Assembly: GCA_020053305.1 (NCBI GenBank)
Contig: JAGVNJ010000064.1
Coordinates: forward strand, 1-64,000
Source: Candidatus Edwardsiibacteriota bacterium
GTDB taxonomy: Bacteria; Edwardsbacteria; AC1; EtOH8
Reading direction: 5' to 3'
DNA length: 64,000 nt
In this document: one piece after another, positions 45,001-54,377 of the stretch
Layout of the letters: the number at the start of each line of letters is the position of its first letter
Position numbering within the stretch: the first letter of the stretch is position 1
The notes under the pieces: generated by a model
Database searches by the model: none
The model's input: only the letters and a program-made list of their open reading frames with translations
Told to the model about the DNA's origin: nothing
Position numbers and translations under genes: made by a program

Positions 45001-45558
45001 CTCAGTGGTGGCCTCCATCCGGCGCTGGGCGGTCCTCTTCTGCAGGCGGTACTTGGCCACCCCGGCCGCCTCCTCGAACAGGCTGCGCCTGATGGACGGG
45101 TCCTCCGACAGGATGGTGTCTATCATCTTGGATTCTATCAGGGAGTAACTGTCGGCCCCCAGCCCGGTGTTCAGAAAAAGATCCACGATATCCTTTAAGC
45201 GGCAGACCTGGTTGTTCAACAGGTATTCGCTTTCCCCGGAACGGAACAGCCGGCGGGTGACCGACACCTCGTTGTATTCCACCGGGAGGTGGCCGTCCTC
45301 GTTGGAGAATATCAGGCTTACCTCGGCCAGGGAGAGGGGCTTCTCATCCCGGGTCCCGCTGAAGATCACGTCCTCCATCTTGTCGGAGCGCAGCATCTTG
45401 GTGCTCTGTTCGCCCAGGCACCAGCGGATGGCGTCGATGACGTTGGTCTTGCCGCAGCCGTTGGGGCCGACGATGCAGGTTATCCCCGAACCTATCTCCA
45501 GGGTTACCTTCTGGGGAAAGGATTTGAACCCGAACAATTCTAATCTGGAAAGATACAT
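42028..45558 (-). CDS. smc: Chromosome segregation protein SMC
   Basis: The 1176-residue ATPase compacts and separates chromosomes with ScpA/ScpB. Walker A GPNGCGKT is at 31-38. Long coiled coils flank a hinge around residues 510-640. The C-terminal signature LLSGGEKAMTATALLF and Walker B CVLDELDAPLDDANV form the second half-site. Length is normal. A promoter lies 46-74 bp upstream. smc near ftsY is a familiar order, here with a CorA gene between. Confidence 0.97.
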   Translation of the reverse strand: MYLSRLELFGFKSFPQKVTLEIGSGITCIVGPNGCGKTNVIDAIRWCLGEQSTKMLRSDKMEDVIFSGTRDEKPLSLAEVSLIFSNEDGHLPVEYNEVSVTRRLFRSGESEYLLNNQVCRLKDIVDLFLNTGLGADSYSLIESKMIDTILSEDPSIRRSLFEEAAGVAKYRLQKRTAQRRMEATTEDLLRLQDIVSEVEKRLRSLKRQASKARVYDKFSQELKAIDLKVAAIDRDRLNAQVLELGENISQWQGARSELSAKLEMQEGEISSAREALEVNEGQIEILQQELSSLSEQLQLRENNQAVIKERRSGIEQSMERREKEIKLLMASIGQHEGQIKTVQEGLQRSSGDIMSRTEQLKIKESELAGLESELTSAKLALSEARKELFESLKQEADGKEQLALLENRYGNTVAEQDKAQKEGQALRRELEEGNLKLAEINDRMDSQKKALQVLAEEKIRLKQKSGEWQKQLLVANDRLRELSSSLSGLQKEKELLSELQQKYEGYGQGPQHLLSRRQEFTGTIAPLAEMIEAEAGYQAAIEAALAEKLQWLAVEDLDNIKKAIAILKSEKAGKATLIALSGPIENAGSREISGPGIKGAAFKFVRCDQKIKDIVNILLKDVVIVENLDNFWEYSSRYPGVRLVSLDGEVLHSAGAIEAGELPHGQIGLLQRKERIEKLGVEISSFEEKIKQEVGGIQSLKGRLEEQDNQLENVDRETEKYQKEITLSGSSLTECESSLEMNSRRLTELEEQSQALQDSISRLESELNQARGSFQEISESNKDESGLLGQRDQDMLQKEEKRNQAAQEVNRLRIALSEAQSERERLRQESANMEQRKNEALERIQNFRAEDQSGYAAIAKLQEEAEKLSSEIESSAAHRKTFLARREEMQKQSQGSLNRLKQAESVMHRSRLESDELQSKLSQAQIELGSVRNDLENISNRLRSEYEADIQALAASEEINLEESRSRIEDLRHRLKKLGPVNFAAFQELQQDEERYGFLVKQRDDLLSAKEDLASTIRKIDETARAMFLETFQAIKKGFHQIFQRLFIGGEAELKLTGSDDPLEAEIEILATPEGKSMKSIRLLSGGEKAMTATALLFGIYLVKPAPFCVLDELDAPLDDANVQRFCAMLGDFASGTQFLVITHNKRTMEVADRLYGVTMEKPGISKVVSVKFDNN

Positions 45559-45603
45559 TTTGATCCCTGATTTATTGTCTTTATCAACTTGTTTTAACCA
45601 ATA

Positions 45604-45632
45604 AGTTTAACAGATATAGTCAGTGCCGTCAA
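45604..45632 (-). promoter_or_regulatory. Sigma-70-type promoter of smc
   Basis: On the minus strand TTGACG (45632-45627) and TAAACT (45609-45604) are 17 bp apart, predicting a start near 45597, about 40 nt before the smc ATG. The -35 box directly follows the terminator of the upstream region. Confidence 0.55.
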
Positions 45633-45634
45633 TG

Positions 45635-45679
45635 AAAAAAGCCGGGAGAGCTGTTTTTGATCAAGCCAATCTCCGGCTT
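45635..45679 (-). terminator. Intrinsic terminator upstream of smc
   Basis: On the minus strand AAGCCGGAGA (45679-45670) pairs with TCTCCCGGCTT (45649-45639) with one bulged base, and a run of T follows. It ends transcripts coming from the receptor-lipoprotein unit and its sorting-domain relic, just before the smc promoter. Confidence 0.8.
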
Positions 45680-45761
45680 AAGTTTTATCTCTTGAACAAT
45701 ATACTCCAAATAATAAAGGATCACATAAGGCAAACTCTGACAATTCAACAACATAAAAGAT

Positions 45762-45925
45762 TTATTTTATGATCGCAAGCTTGCCGATCTTGGCATCCAT
45801 CAATAGAGCAGCGACTTGATATATATACACATGCTGATAACACGTTTTTTTACTGAGTTAACATATCCCGCTTTTCCGTGCCGTCGTTATCATCTTTGCC
45901 TGGAATCATACTTGGTTTACGAAAA
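45762..45925 (-). pseudogene. Relic of a sorting-domain protein 3' end
   Basis: The minus-strand sequence matches the last about 160 bp of the secreted protein gene at 51098-54310. The shared peptide DDNDGTEK is followed by an in-frame stop (LTQ stop), a frame change and another stop. The final residues KIGKLAIIK are almost identical to KIGKFAIIK of the intact gene. Only the C-terminal domain remains. It follows the PEGA lipoprotein gene and shows that this locus once encoded, or received part of, another exported protein. Upstream of it the gap holds only the terminator and the smc promoter. Confidence 0.8.
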
Positions 45926-45941
45926 ACACTATGTTCATAAT

Positions 45942-47192
45942 TTATTCGGTATCGGTCCGCAAAATATACATGTTCCCTGAGTAGTTATTTACAATATACA
46001 CGTATAATCCATCCATAGATTGGAATATTTTTATGGGGTATTTACCCACTCCAAAACGCCTGGCAATCCTCCAGGTCGGTATATAAACCAAAACAACAGA
46101 TCCCGGGGCACAAAGAAGATAATCCCCCGAAGGATATGGTAAATAAGCCTCCAACATCCACAGATAGCTGTTATCCCCGGTTATACAGGCCCCGGATACC
46201 TGATCCCCTCCAAGAGTTTCAGCCGGGCCAGTCCCCATTGCCCAGTTGCTTCGATAAATTATTGAGGCTTTTAAGTCGGTCATATTGCAAAATCCGATCA
46301 CGGTCCATTGAAAATTGTGAAATAAACCGCCTGGATTTTGACCGGCTGCGGCTGTCCTGTATATTGTTTTGTGGGTTATGTCTATTTCCTGTAATGACTT
46401 ATCATTAAGAATCGTAACGTATAAATATTTATTACCGGGCTCAATTATTAAGTCACTGGGGGATCCTTGCAGACAGATGGAATCCTTTAAGGAATCGGTT
46501 TTTGTGTCAATTATCCATATTTTCTTTGCTATGCTGTCTGCAACATAAGCCGCACTTCCATCATCACTAAACTTAACTATTTTCATTTTACCGGCGCCGG
46601 GAATGGATATGTTTTTAATTATCTGATTGGTGCTGAAATTTATGGATTTTATAACATCAGACCATAGACAGGCATAAATCCTGTTCCCCTCACGGCTAAC
46701 CGCCACAGATCTTTGCCAGCTGCTGTTGCCCAAATATATGGACTCGATGGGTCCGTAAATATTCGGGCCATCAATTTGAAAGATGTACAGATAATCTGAT
46801 CGGTTTGCTAAATATAATTTATGAGTGATGGGTTCAAAAGCAGCATCATCGGTAAAATCCTTTATTTTCACACTATCTACCATCTGGGGGTTCAGCAGTT
46901 GTAGCGATAAATTAAGCCGTTTGGTCATCCCGCCTTCTATCGTTACATTATGCCTCAAAAGCTTCAGCCCAAACAGGCGAAGGGATATTTCATGTTCCCC
47001 CGCCGGAATACCGTCTATTTTAACCGGGGTCTGGCGCTTGGTGGACTCCCCGTCAATAAGAACTTCAGCCCCGGTTGGTTTTGATTCAATATATACTGCC
47101 CCATAAGTTGGATATACCGGCTTATGCTGGCAGCCAGACAATAGAAGCAATACTATATATATCGCTATGATATATCTCGCCGTTAACTTCAT
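45942..47192 (-). CDS. PEGA-domain lipoprotein with beta-propeller
   Basis: The 416-residue protein has a lipoprotein signal (LLLLSGC) and then a PEGA domain (about 30-105: YIESKPTGAEVLIDG, TPVKIDGIPAGEHEI). The remainder has YVTN/NHL-like propeller repeats, such as AVSREGNRIYACLWSD, FSDDGSAAYVADS and IEPGNKYLYVTIL. The start was set at ATG 47192, preceded by AGGGA; a longer frame overlaps the receptor gene. It probably sits on the outer membrane and works with the TonB-dependent receptor encoded just upstream. Confidence 0.8.
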   Translation of the reverse strand: MKLTARYIIAIYIVLLLLSGCQHKPVYPTYGAVYIESKPTGAEVLIDGESTKRQTPVKIDGIPAGEHEISLRLFGLKLLRHNVTIEGGMTKRLNLSLQLLNPQMVDSVKIKDFTDDAAFEPITHKLYLANRSDYLYIFQIDGPNIYGPIESIYLGNSSWQRSVAVSREGNRIYACLWSDVIKSINFSTNQIIKNISIPGAGKMKIVKFSDDGSAAYVADSIAKKIWIIDTKTDSLKDSICLQGSPSDLIIEPGNKYLYVTILNDKSLQEIDITHKTIYRTAAAGQNPGGLFHNFQWTVIGFCNMTDLKASIIYRSNWAMGTGPAETLGGDQVSGACITGDNSYLWMLEAYLPYPSGDYLLCAPGSVVLVYIPTWRIARRFGVGKYPIKIFQSMDGLYVYIVNNYSGNMYILRTDTE

Positions 47193-47205
47193 ATAAAAGG
47201 CTTCC

Positions 47206-49932
47206 CTAAAATTTAACATTGAGGCCTAAGCGGAATAATCGTGGGGCACCGGTAAAAAGAGGGTTATTGTTGTATTTAGCATTGTATAAATTCCATATAT
47301 TTTGTTGCTCGCTTTTAGAGAAAACGCCGTCCTTGTTGCTGTCGCCCAAGGGATCATAATATGGGCTGTCATTAAAATAGTCAACCGTTGGCGCCGCGGG
47401 ATACCAGTTGGTAAAATAAATTTCATACGGGCTTATTTCGTATTTATATGAATAATTATAATTATTCCAATTGAATATATTTATTACCTCCAAGCTGAAC
47501 TCCGTGCGTAATCCCTGAATCGTAATTTTCTTTATCAGTTTCACATCACATTGTTTTGTTGCGGGATGCCGCTGATTATCAAAATCAGCAGTTTCCTTAC
47601 TGAGTTTATCCAACGTGCTGGGTGTATATGGAAGACCGCTGCCATAGTTAAGGATGGCATTTAGATTAAAATTCGAAATAACTTTATTCATTACTTTCCT
47701 ACCCGGAACGAGATCCTCGCCGGTAAACGCGGACATCTCAACCACCAACTTATTCCTTTGATCGAAGTCCATGGGTGCCGCCTCTCGATTGATGTTCCCA
47801 AGCGAATCTTCGTTGGCTGAAGACAAATACCCTTCCCAGGCGGCATCCGCACTGGATCCGGTGCCCTCCGAATTGGATATTGTATATTTAACGCTGCCCA
47901 CAAAATACCTGCCGCTATGTTTTTTTAAAGACAATTCGATTCCCCGGGATGTGGCAAAATCAATATTATCGTATTGGTAATAATAATTGGTATCCACCGT
48001 ATAATAGCCGACCCCGATCAAATTACGGATGTCCTTGTTATATAAAGTAACGTCCACGCTCCATGATTTGCTTAGTTCCGTAACGGCTCCAAACTCAAGC
48101 GAAGTTGTGGTAGAGGGTTTTAGGGCGGGATTTCCCATCACATTTCCCTTTATTTCAAAAACATTTTCGGCGGAAAGATACTGATACATATGCTGAAGTT
48201 GCGGCTGCTGAAAGTACCTTCCGTAGCCCATGTGAAAAGTAGTTATGGGCGATGCCACGTACGATAAACCGATCCTGGGACTTAGTGCCTGTTGCGTGGA
48301 AATATCACTGGATTTTACATTTTCATACCACAGTAACTTTGCGATATCGCCCACTTTGGGGTTAAATCTATGATATCGTAAGCCAATGTTTAAAACCAAT
48401 CCCTCAAATTCTATTTTATCTTGAGCAAAAACCGATTTTGACGACGGATTATAATGATAACTGTCGAATATTGGGGCCGCCAAGGCTGAGGAATACAAGT
48501 ACAGGTTGTTTATTTGGTACCATTTAAAATCAAATCCCATTTTTAACTGGTGTCGTTTGTTTAGTTGATTTGTAAAATCCAATTTTATAAACTTCTCAGC
48601 GGTGGTTCTATCCCGATGCTTCCAATAGCTGCCATATCTGTAAAATAAGGTTCGATCATAGCCGTAATGATTGTAATCCGCAGAAAAAACCAGATTACTG
48701 TCTAAATCATAATAAATTTGATTATCCCAATAGTTTAAAAATTTTATATCCTCCCACCAATATCTGTTGATGTCCCAAAATGTGTCCCTCACCCCAAATT
48801 TCGCCTGATTCCAAAACATCCCAGCGGTCAACTGATAGAACATCGAATTCGAAAGGGATTGATTTAATACAAGCATTCCCAAACGTCCCTTTTTAAAATC
48901 AGAGCGGTAACTATTGGGCAGGAAATACCACTCATGGCTATATTTCCCATACTGACTTCTTGACTGAGCCAGCAAGGTTGTTAAGCGAATTTGCGCGGGT
49001 AGCAAAATGACGGATTTCACAAGGGTCGAATAATCTTCCCTGTCCTGATGGGGCACGCTTTCTTTGTGCGGATCCCAATCATTCGATAATGTTAGATCTC
49101 CCGACGAAAATATTCTAAATCGATTGTCAAAAATATTATACCCGATATCTCCCTGATAATTTCTATACCCTCTGCCTATCCGGTCCGGGAAGACCGATCC
49201 TTTGTTGCTTGAAAAATGGAATCCTTTTTCACTTCCATCCTTGATGGTCGCATTTATTACTCCGGACATGACCTCGCCGTATTCGGCGTTAAAAGTCCCG
49301 GTCAATAAACTCAACTCCGATAGGGAATTCGTATTGAAAAGCAGGCCGGCGTAGCCTTCTGTGACATCACGCACCGATACGCCATCTATCAAATAATCCA
49401 CCTCGTCGGAGCGCCCTCCCCTTATATAAAATTCCTCGCCCTTTTTGAGAACACCCGATTGAGCGGCAACCGCTTGTTGCGGGTTGTCCCAGGGCATTTT
49501 ATCCAAATCAGAACCTTTAATGACTCTTAAAGTTGCCGTTAAATCTTTATCTACAATAGCCCTCTCCGCCGTAACGGTAATTCCCCCTGTTTCAATTGGG
49601 GACATCTTTAGTTTAAAATTCGCCTTGGTCGTCAAATCAATATTACATCGGACATCAACCATAGTGACCGATACATATCCGATCATATGTACCTTCAGAC
49701 TATAATTCCCTGGCGGCAGGTTTATTATATGGTAATATCCGTCGTAATCGCTAAAAGTTCCTATTGGGGTGTTGGGAATAGATATTATTGCCCCAACCAA
49801 TGCTTCCCCCGTAATGGCCTCGGTTACCCGGCCGGCGATTTTACCGGTATTCCCGCCAAACGACACCATCGGAAAGCAAAATAATATAATTATAACCGTG
49901 AAATATTTAATCTTTCGCATAGATATCATCAT
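47206..49932 (-). CDS. TonB-dependent receptor with N-terminal carboxypeptidase-regulatory-like domain (second locus)
   Basis: The 908-residue outer-membrane protein has a signal peptide and a CarboxypepD-regulatory-like domain (about 28-110: GKIAGRVTEAITGEALVGA). A plug domain carries YIRGGRSDEVDYLIDGVSV, and a long beta-barrel ends in LGLNVKF. This is the SusC/OAR-like arrangement, but no SusD is present. The substrate is unknown. The first codons contain three in-frame ATGs; ATG 49920 (MRKIKYF) may be the true start, and none has a clear ribosome-binding site. A terminator separates it from the PorV-like gene. Confidence 0.92.
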   Translation of the reverse strand: MMISMRKIKYFTVIIILFCFPMVSFGGNTGKIAGRVTEAITGEALVGAIISIPNTPIGTFSDYDGYYHIINLPPGNYSLKVHMIGYVSVTMVDVRCNIDLTTKANFKLKMSPIETGGITVTAERAIVDKDLTATLRVIKGSDLDKMPWDNPQQAVAAQSGVLKKGEEFYIRGGRSDEVDYLIDGVSVRDVTEGYAGLLFNTNSLSELSLLTGTFNAEYGEVMSGVINATIKDGSEKGFHFSSNKGSVFPDRIGRGYRNYQGDIGYNIFDNRFRIFSSGDLTLSNDWDPHKESVPHQDREDYSTLVKSVILLPAQIRLTTLLAQSRSQYGKYSHEWYFLPNSYRSDFKKGRLGMLVLNQSLSNSMFYQLTAGMFWNQAKFGVRDTFWDINRYWWEDIKFLNYWDNQIYYDLDSNLVFSADYNHYGYDRTLFYRYGSYWKHRDRTTAEKFIKLDFTNQLNKRHQLKMGFDFKWYQINNLYLYSSALAAPIFDSYHYNPSSKSVFAQDKIEFEGLVLNIGLRYHRFNPKVGDIAKLLWYENVKSSDISTQQALSPRIGLSYVASPITTFHMGYGRYFQQPQLQHMYQYLSAENVFEIKGNVMGNPALKPSTTTSLEFGAVTELSKSWSVDVTLYNKDIRNLIGVGYYTVDTNYYYQYDNIDFATSRGIELSLKKHSGRYFVGSVKYTISNSEGTGSSADAAWEGYLSSANEDSLGNINREAAPMDFDQRNKLVVEMSAFTGEDLVPGRKVMNKVISNFNLNAILNYGSGLPYTPSTLDKLSKETADFDNQRHPATKQCDVKLIKKITIQGLRTEFSLEVINIFNWNNYNYSYKYEISPYEIYFTNWYPAAPTVDYFNDSPYYDPLGDSNKDGVFSKSEQQNIWNLYNAKYNNNPLFTGAPRLFRLGLNVKF

Positions 49933-49942
49933 AGAAACAATA

Positions 49943-49980
49943 TTTTAAAGAAGAGGGGGAGATATATATCTCCCCTCTTC
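49943..49980 (-). terminator. Intrinsic terminator after the PorV-like gene
   Basis: A near-perfect palindrome spans 49950-49980, with arms GAAGAGGGGAGAT and ATCTCCCCCTCTTC on the minus strand. TTTAAAATA follows. It ends the unit of receptor, secreted protein and PorV-like protein. Confidence 0.75.
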
Positions 49981-50002
49981 AAAATCAAATTATTATGTTG
50001 CT

Positions 50003-51070
50003 TTAAAAACCCAGCCCCAAACTAACCCTGTGGGCATTTTCCAAATATCCGAGGTTGGTATAAGCATAGTCAACATTTACCCGGGTGGTGCCAACACGGC
50101 GGCTTAGGCCAAACCCTCCGTTAATGTTGTCCATGCTGCTCTTTTTTTCGTAGCAATCCGGGTCGTATTTGTATCCGCCCCGTATCGCCAATTCAACCAT
50201 TGGATTTTTCCAGCAGTATTCCGCACCAAATAAAATCTTTTCATTGCCGTCGTTGGGATGAACCAGTTCTCCCGACGCGGTTATCATCTGTGAAGCTCCC
50301 AGATTGAAATCATATGCCAGGCCCAACTTAAATTGCAATGGCAGAGGAAAGGGGCTGGTTGTGATCTCAACATAATCTCCGGCAAAATTTTCTGGCATGG
50401 TGGGGTCTTTTGTCTCATACTGCAAATCGCTGCCGCTGAATTTTGCATCCGGGCCAAAATTGAGAATCGCCATTCCGATGCGCAAAGACTTAAAGCCCGT
50501 TTTATATAACGTGCCCACATCAAAGACGATGCCTCCGGCGCTCATCTCCGATATTTTTTCGCTGGCATATTTGCCGGTAAGCCCGACGCTAAATTTGTCG
50601 GTAAAATTATAACCATAGGTTAAACTTAACGCCAAGTCGCTTGATGTATACGCAGGCAAACCTTCCCCCAGGTCCTCGCGCATCACGGTGTTTATATCGT
50701 CAATCCTGGTGGTTTGAATATCGCCCATGGTAAGAAATGTAGCGCCGATGCCGAAGTTTCCCATTAATCCGCCCGGTATCACCAACCCGATGTATTCATG
50801 ATTAATGTCATCAATCCAGTTGGTATGGGAGAAAATAAACTCCATTCTCTTAATCCTGGATATGCCGGCGGGATTCCAATACAGGGCTGAGGCATCGTTA
50901 GCCACTGCGGTGTAGGCGCCCCCCATGCCTATGGCCCTGGCCCCGGACCCAATTTTAAGAAAGTGGAGCCCGGATCTGCCGACGTTGGAATAATCGGGTT
51001 GGGCCCAAGCCAATGCAGACATCCCCGCTAACGCCATTGCCGTCAGCATGAAAATAGCTGTCTTTTTCAT
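50003..51070 (-). CDS. PorV/PorQ-family outer-membrane protein
   Basis: The 355-residue protein has a signal peptide ending in AWAQ and the family start LKIGSGARAIGMGGAYTAVANDASALYWNPAGI. Beta-barrel strands follow, ending in SLGLGF. PorV shuttles type IX cargo to the sortase attachment machinery, while related proteins have no proven secretion role. Here it lies 27 nt downstream of a sorting-domain cargo gene, which favours a link with secretion of that protein. PorU, PorK-N and SprA homologues are not in this window. Confidence 0.88.
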   Translation of the reverse strand: MKKTAIFMLTAMALAGMSALAWAQPDYSNVGRSGLHFLKIGSGARAIGMGGAYTAVANDASALYWNPAGISRIKRMEFIFSHTNWIDDINHEYIGLVIPGGLMGNFGIGATFLTMGDIQTTRIDDINTVMREDLGEGLPAYTSSDLALSLTYGYNFTDKFSVGLTGKYASEKISEMSAGGIVFDVGTLYKTGFKSLRIGMAILNFGPDAKFSGSDLQYETKDPTMPENFAGDYVEITTSPFPLPLQFKLGLAYDFNLGASQMITASGELVHPNDGNEKILFGAEYCWKNPMVELAIRGGYKYDPDCYEKKSSMDNINGGFGLSRRVGTTRVNVDYAYTNLGYLENAHRVSLGLGF

Positions 51071-51097
51071 AATATATATCGCTCCTTAGTGATTGTT

Positions 51098-54000
51098 TTA
51101 TTTTATGATTGCAAACTTGCCAATCTTGGTGCCTATCCCCGGAGCATCGACATGATAGATATATATACCACTGGCAACACGCTTTAAATATGGGGTCAGA
51201 AGATCCCATTTTTCAGTGCCGTCGTTGTCATCTATGTTCGAATCATGCTGTAGCACCCTGACCAAATCCCCGGCAATGCTATATATTCTGATTTTGCACT
51301 TAGCGGGTAAATGGGTAAAGTATATGTTGGGATAGTCGTCGCTGGCATCCCATTTTGCTCTCACCAGATAGGGGTTGGGCACCACCCTTACATTATCCAG
51401 CAAGCTTTGAGACAATGCGGTAATCTGGATGGATTTGCTGGTGATAAATATGCCCGTTTCCCCATCTACCGGGGGACGAGGCCCGGAACAGAAGGCCCGC
51501 CAAATATCCCCGGTTTCGGGGCGGTTGGGCCAGCTCATCCGGCTGGCGGTTCCTACACCGCCAAACCTCTTGAAGTACATGGTAACGCCCGCAATGTGCA
51601 TGCCAATGCCTGCGACCATGGTGCTGTCGATATACTTGGTGGTGCCGCTTGAGGTAGACAGCGGGTTAAAGCACCAAGCGGATTTCGTCATATTGGCTTT
51701 TGTAAGCCCGCCCTCCCAGGGAACCTCGACATTATTGGTGATATCCCATACCGTGCAGGTAAGGATGTTCCCGCTGGGGTTGGTGCCCACCTGGCCGATG
51801 CTGTCCTTCCACCGGATCTCGATATCGGAGCCTCGCCATTGCCACCGGGCTATCTCGGCTTTAAAGACATTTATCGTGTCTACCAAAGTAAATATGCTGT
51901 CCTTGGGATAGGTTCTGGCCCCGCCGGCAATCTCAACCACCTGCAGGCTGTCAAATTTCGCTCCCTGGTAGTTCCAGGCAACATACGGATTGGATATCGC
52001 CCCGCCGAATAGATTCTGATTGGGGAACGAACCGAAAAACATCGGGGCGCTGCTGCCGGCTAAATAATCATACTTGATGGCAATGCTTTGGGTGCTCAAC
52101 AAGCTGTCTACGATTGAATCGCTTATTACAGTGCCGGCGGTATCTTTTACAATAACCCGAATGGAGTCTCTCATGCTTCCGGTATATATCGGGTAGTTGT
52201 AGGGATTGCTGTAAAGTTTTGTCGCCGCCCACTTCAGTCTAAAGGTATCCTGTTTCGAAGCTTGGGGGTTGACAATCTGCAATACATTATAATAATCAAC
52301 CGCTCCGCCGCTTGTTCGGGCATCGGAGCCGCCCAATGAGGTAAAGGTTACCTCCGCCGGCTTCATATCAACCGTTGGGGTTCTGGCCATGCCGAAAACC
52401 GCGTTGTTCCCGCCGGGATTGCTGACCAAAGAGGTGGGACATTTCCGGGTAAAATAAACATTGGGCTGATAATCGTATGCCGAAATCCCGTAATACCACC
52501 CGAAATTATTAATGACATTTTCATCAAGATACGAATAGATCAAACCCCGGTCGGTTCCCAGGGTGTCGTATTTCTTGGTGGTGTCCGAAGAACCGCCGGG
52601 ATAAACTACAATATTATTGGAAACGTCTATAACTATCTGTACCCCGTCGATTTTATCGTAGGCGTAACTTGTGGCCCCGGTAGTGGTGTTGTTATAGGCC
52701 GTGCCCAATACCTCGCGCTTGGCGGGGTCGGACAAATCGGATGGCGTTCGGGCCCGGTAGATCAAATAGCCCTGAAAATCGTAAGGTTCGTACATGGCTT
52801 TTTGATTATAAAGAGCCTGCAGGGTATCCGTGCCGTTGACAGGATTAGCGGCGCCGCGGTTAATCATAACATAAGTCGATTCGCCAGTCTTTATACTAAA
52901 CATGCTAACTAACATTGTATCTCTCAGGTACTTCCATGTTCCCGGGAAATAAGTCCACCAAGTCATGCTGCTGTCTATCTTTTCATAGAACGGATCGGGG
53001 GTGATCTCCGATTTGCGGGTCCAGCTGAGAAGAACGCTTTTATCGCCGGGAGTAACAGAAAGCACCGGAGCCGACGGAGGGGTCGCCAATTCAAAGCCGT
53101 TGTTGTAAATCTCCTGGGCCACGTCGGATACCTTCTTTATCAGAATTGTATCCTTGGCAAAATCGCCGGTGGCGCAGGCCATCACGCCGATGCAGGTGGC
53201 GGCAGATGCGTTATTCGCCAGGTTGAACGGACCGCTGACCATGATAAACCTCTTGTCCCCGGCGTTATCTACGCCCCATTCGTCGTAAGCGTCCTCTATA
53301 TTTGTAACAAAATCAATGCCTCTCATGATTTTATAGGCTTCGGCATCGGTATTGGGGTCGCTTACCTTGCCGGCCCGGACAAATATTTTAAAGGCGGTCA
53401 TGCCCAGCACGCTGTCCGGCAGGATATTATGTTGAAATTGATTGTCTTTCACCAGGATTGTGGCGCCGGTGTTGTTTATCGGGCTTTCAAAATACCTCAT
53501 CCCCAGCACGCCCACCTTGGGCCAGCCGTCCTCGGGAAGGCTCTGGAACTGAATAGCCAGGTTCTTCCTATAATCGAACATGGTGCGGTCGTTGGGGGTG
53601 GTCGGGCCGTCGGCCTCATTTCCGATGTCGGCGTCCACGCAGGGGCCGATATACATTTTGTTCAAGCTTTGACCGGAGACGTTGGTAACCTTAAAGTAAA
53701 AGAACACTATGTCGTTGTTGTCGGCGTAGTTCCAGGCGTAACTATGCTGGTCCACCCGCACCCCCAACGGCACTGAGCCGGTGGCGGTATAGACGGGATT
53801 CTGATCGCTGAAGGCCGAGTATCCGTCTTGTATTGATTTAATCAGCGGACTCCCGTCGGCATTTTTAATGGGCCAATCAGCCAGATCGGTGGGATCGGTG
53901 GACAGGTAAACCCTGGCCTTAAGGTCGGTTCTATAGTCCTTCCAATCGCCGGTCGTCGGGTTTATGGGACCGAACTCCGCCGCGCCGCTGCTGGGGTTGT

Positions 54001-54310
54001 AGCCCACAGCCACCACTGGCTGGCCGTTGGACAGCTCGGCGCCGACCCACATGCCGGCTCCATAGATATATCCGTATTGCACGCCGCCCCAAAACCCCCC
54101 GGAGTTGCCGGTTTGGGGATTTACGAACGGGCCGTAGTTGGTGGTCCAAATGGTCCAAGCATTGGCGTTAAGCCGTTTCTGGTTCACCACCTTGCTGCCG
54201 TCCCGCCCGGTGTTGGTGGCTGTGGTTGTAACAGCCAGGGATGTCGCGGCGAAAACAACCGTCAGGCCTGCGCTCAACATCGCCCATGCCAGAAGTTTTT
54301 TAAATAGCAT
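51098..54310 (-). CDS. Large secreted protein with C-terminal sorting domain
   Basis: The 1070-residue protein has a signal peptide (cleavage near residue 26). A long beta-rich body begins with WTIWTTNYGPFVNPQTGN, a pattern common in surface proteins of FCB-like and candidate-phylum genomes. A possible fibronectin-like segment lies near residue 420 (PPSAPVLSVTPGDKSVLLSW). The C-terminal about 95 residues begin VVPNPYL and end KIGKFAIIK, the sorting-domain type. It lies between a receptor and a PorV-like gene on one strand. No enzymatic motif was seen. Its 3' end is duplicated as a relic at 45762-45925. Confidence 0.85.
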   Translation of the reverse strand: MLFKKLLAWAMLSAGLTVVFAATSLAVTTTATNTGRDGSKVVNQKRLNANAWTIWTTNYGPFVNPQTGNSGGFWGGVQYGYIYGAGMWVGAELSNGQPVVAVGYNPSSGAAEFGPINPTTGDWKDYRTDLKARVYLSTDPTDLADWPIKNADGSPLIKSIQDGYSAFSDQNPVYTATGSVPLGVRVDQHSYAWNYADNNDIVFFYFKVTNVSGQSLNKMYIGPCVDADIGNEADGPTTPNDRTMFDYRKNLAIQFQSLPEDGWPKVGVLGMRYFESPINNTGATILVKDNQFQHNILPDSVLGMTAFKIFVRAGKVSDPNTDAEAYKIMRGIDFVTNIEDAYDEWGVDNAGDKRFIMVSGPFNLANNASAATCIGVMACATGDFAKDTILIKKVSDVAQEIYNNGFELATPPSAPVLSVTPGDKSVLLSWTRKSEITPDPFYEKIDSSMTWWTYFPGTWKYLRDTMLVSMFSIKTGESTYVMINRGAANPVNGTDTLQALYNQKAMYEPYDFQGYLIYRARTPSDLSDPAKREVLGTAYNNTTTGATSYAYDKIDGVQIVIDVSNNIVVYPGGSSDTTKKYDTLGTDRGLIYSYLDENVINNFGWYYGISAYDYQPNVYFTRKCPTSLVSNPGGNNAVFGMARTPTVDMKPAEVTFTSLGGSDARTSGGAVDYYNVLQIVNPQASKQDTFRLKWAATKLYSNPYNYPIYTGSMRDSIRVIVKDTAGTVISDSIVDSLLSTQSIAIKYDYLAGSSAPMFFGSFPNQNLFGGAISNPYVAWNYQGAKFDSLQVVEIAGGARTYPKDSIFTLVDTINVFKAEIARWQWRGSDIEIRWKDSIGQVGTNPSGNILTCTVWDITNNVEVPWEGGLTKANMTKSAWCFNPLSTSSGTTKYIDSTMVAGIGMHIAGVTMYFKRFGGVGTASRMSWPNRPETGDIWRAFCSGPRPPVDGETGIFITSKSIQITALSQSLLDNVRVVPNPYLVRAKWDASDDYPNIYFTHLPAKCKIRIYSIAGDLVRVLQHDSNIDDNDGTEKWDLLTPYLKRVASGIYIYHVDAPGIGTKIGKFAIIK

Positions 54311-54377
54311 TTTGTATTTCTCCTGAAATTATAAGTGGAAATTTATTTACGAGTGACAGATCCGTGTTTTAGTGATG

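Noticed and set aside
54328..54333. TATAAT on the minus strand upstream of the 51098-54310 gene
   Set aside because: No acceptable -35 box at 16-18 bp was found, and the gene is probably transcribed with the receptor gene upstream.
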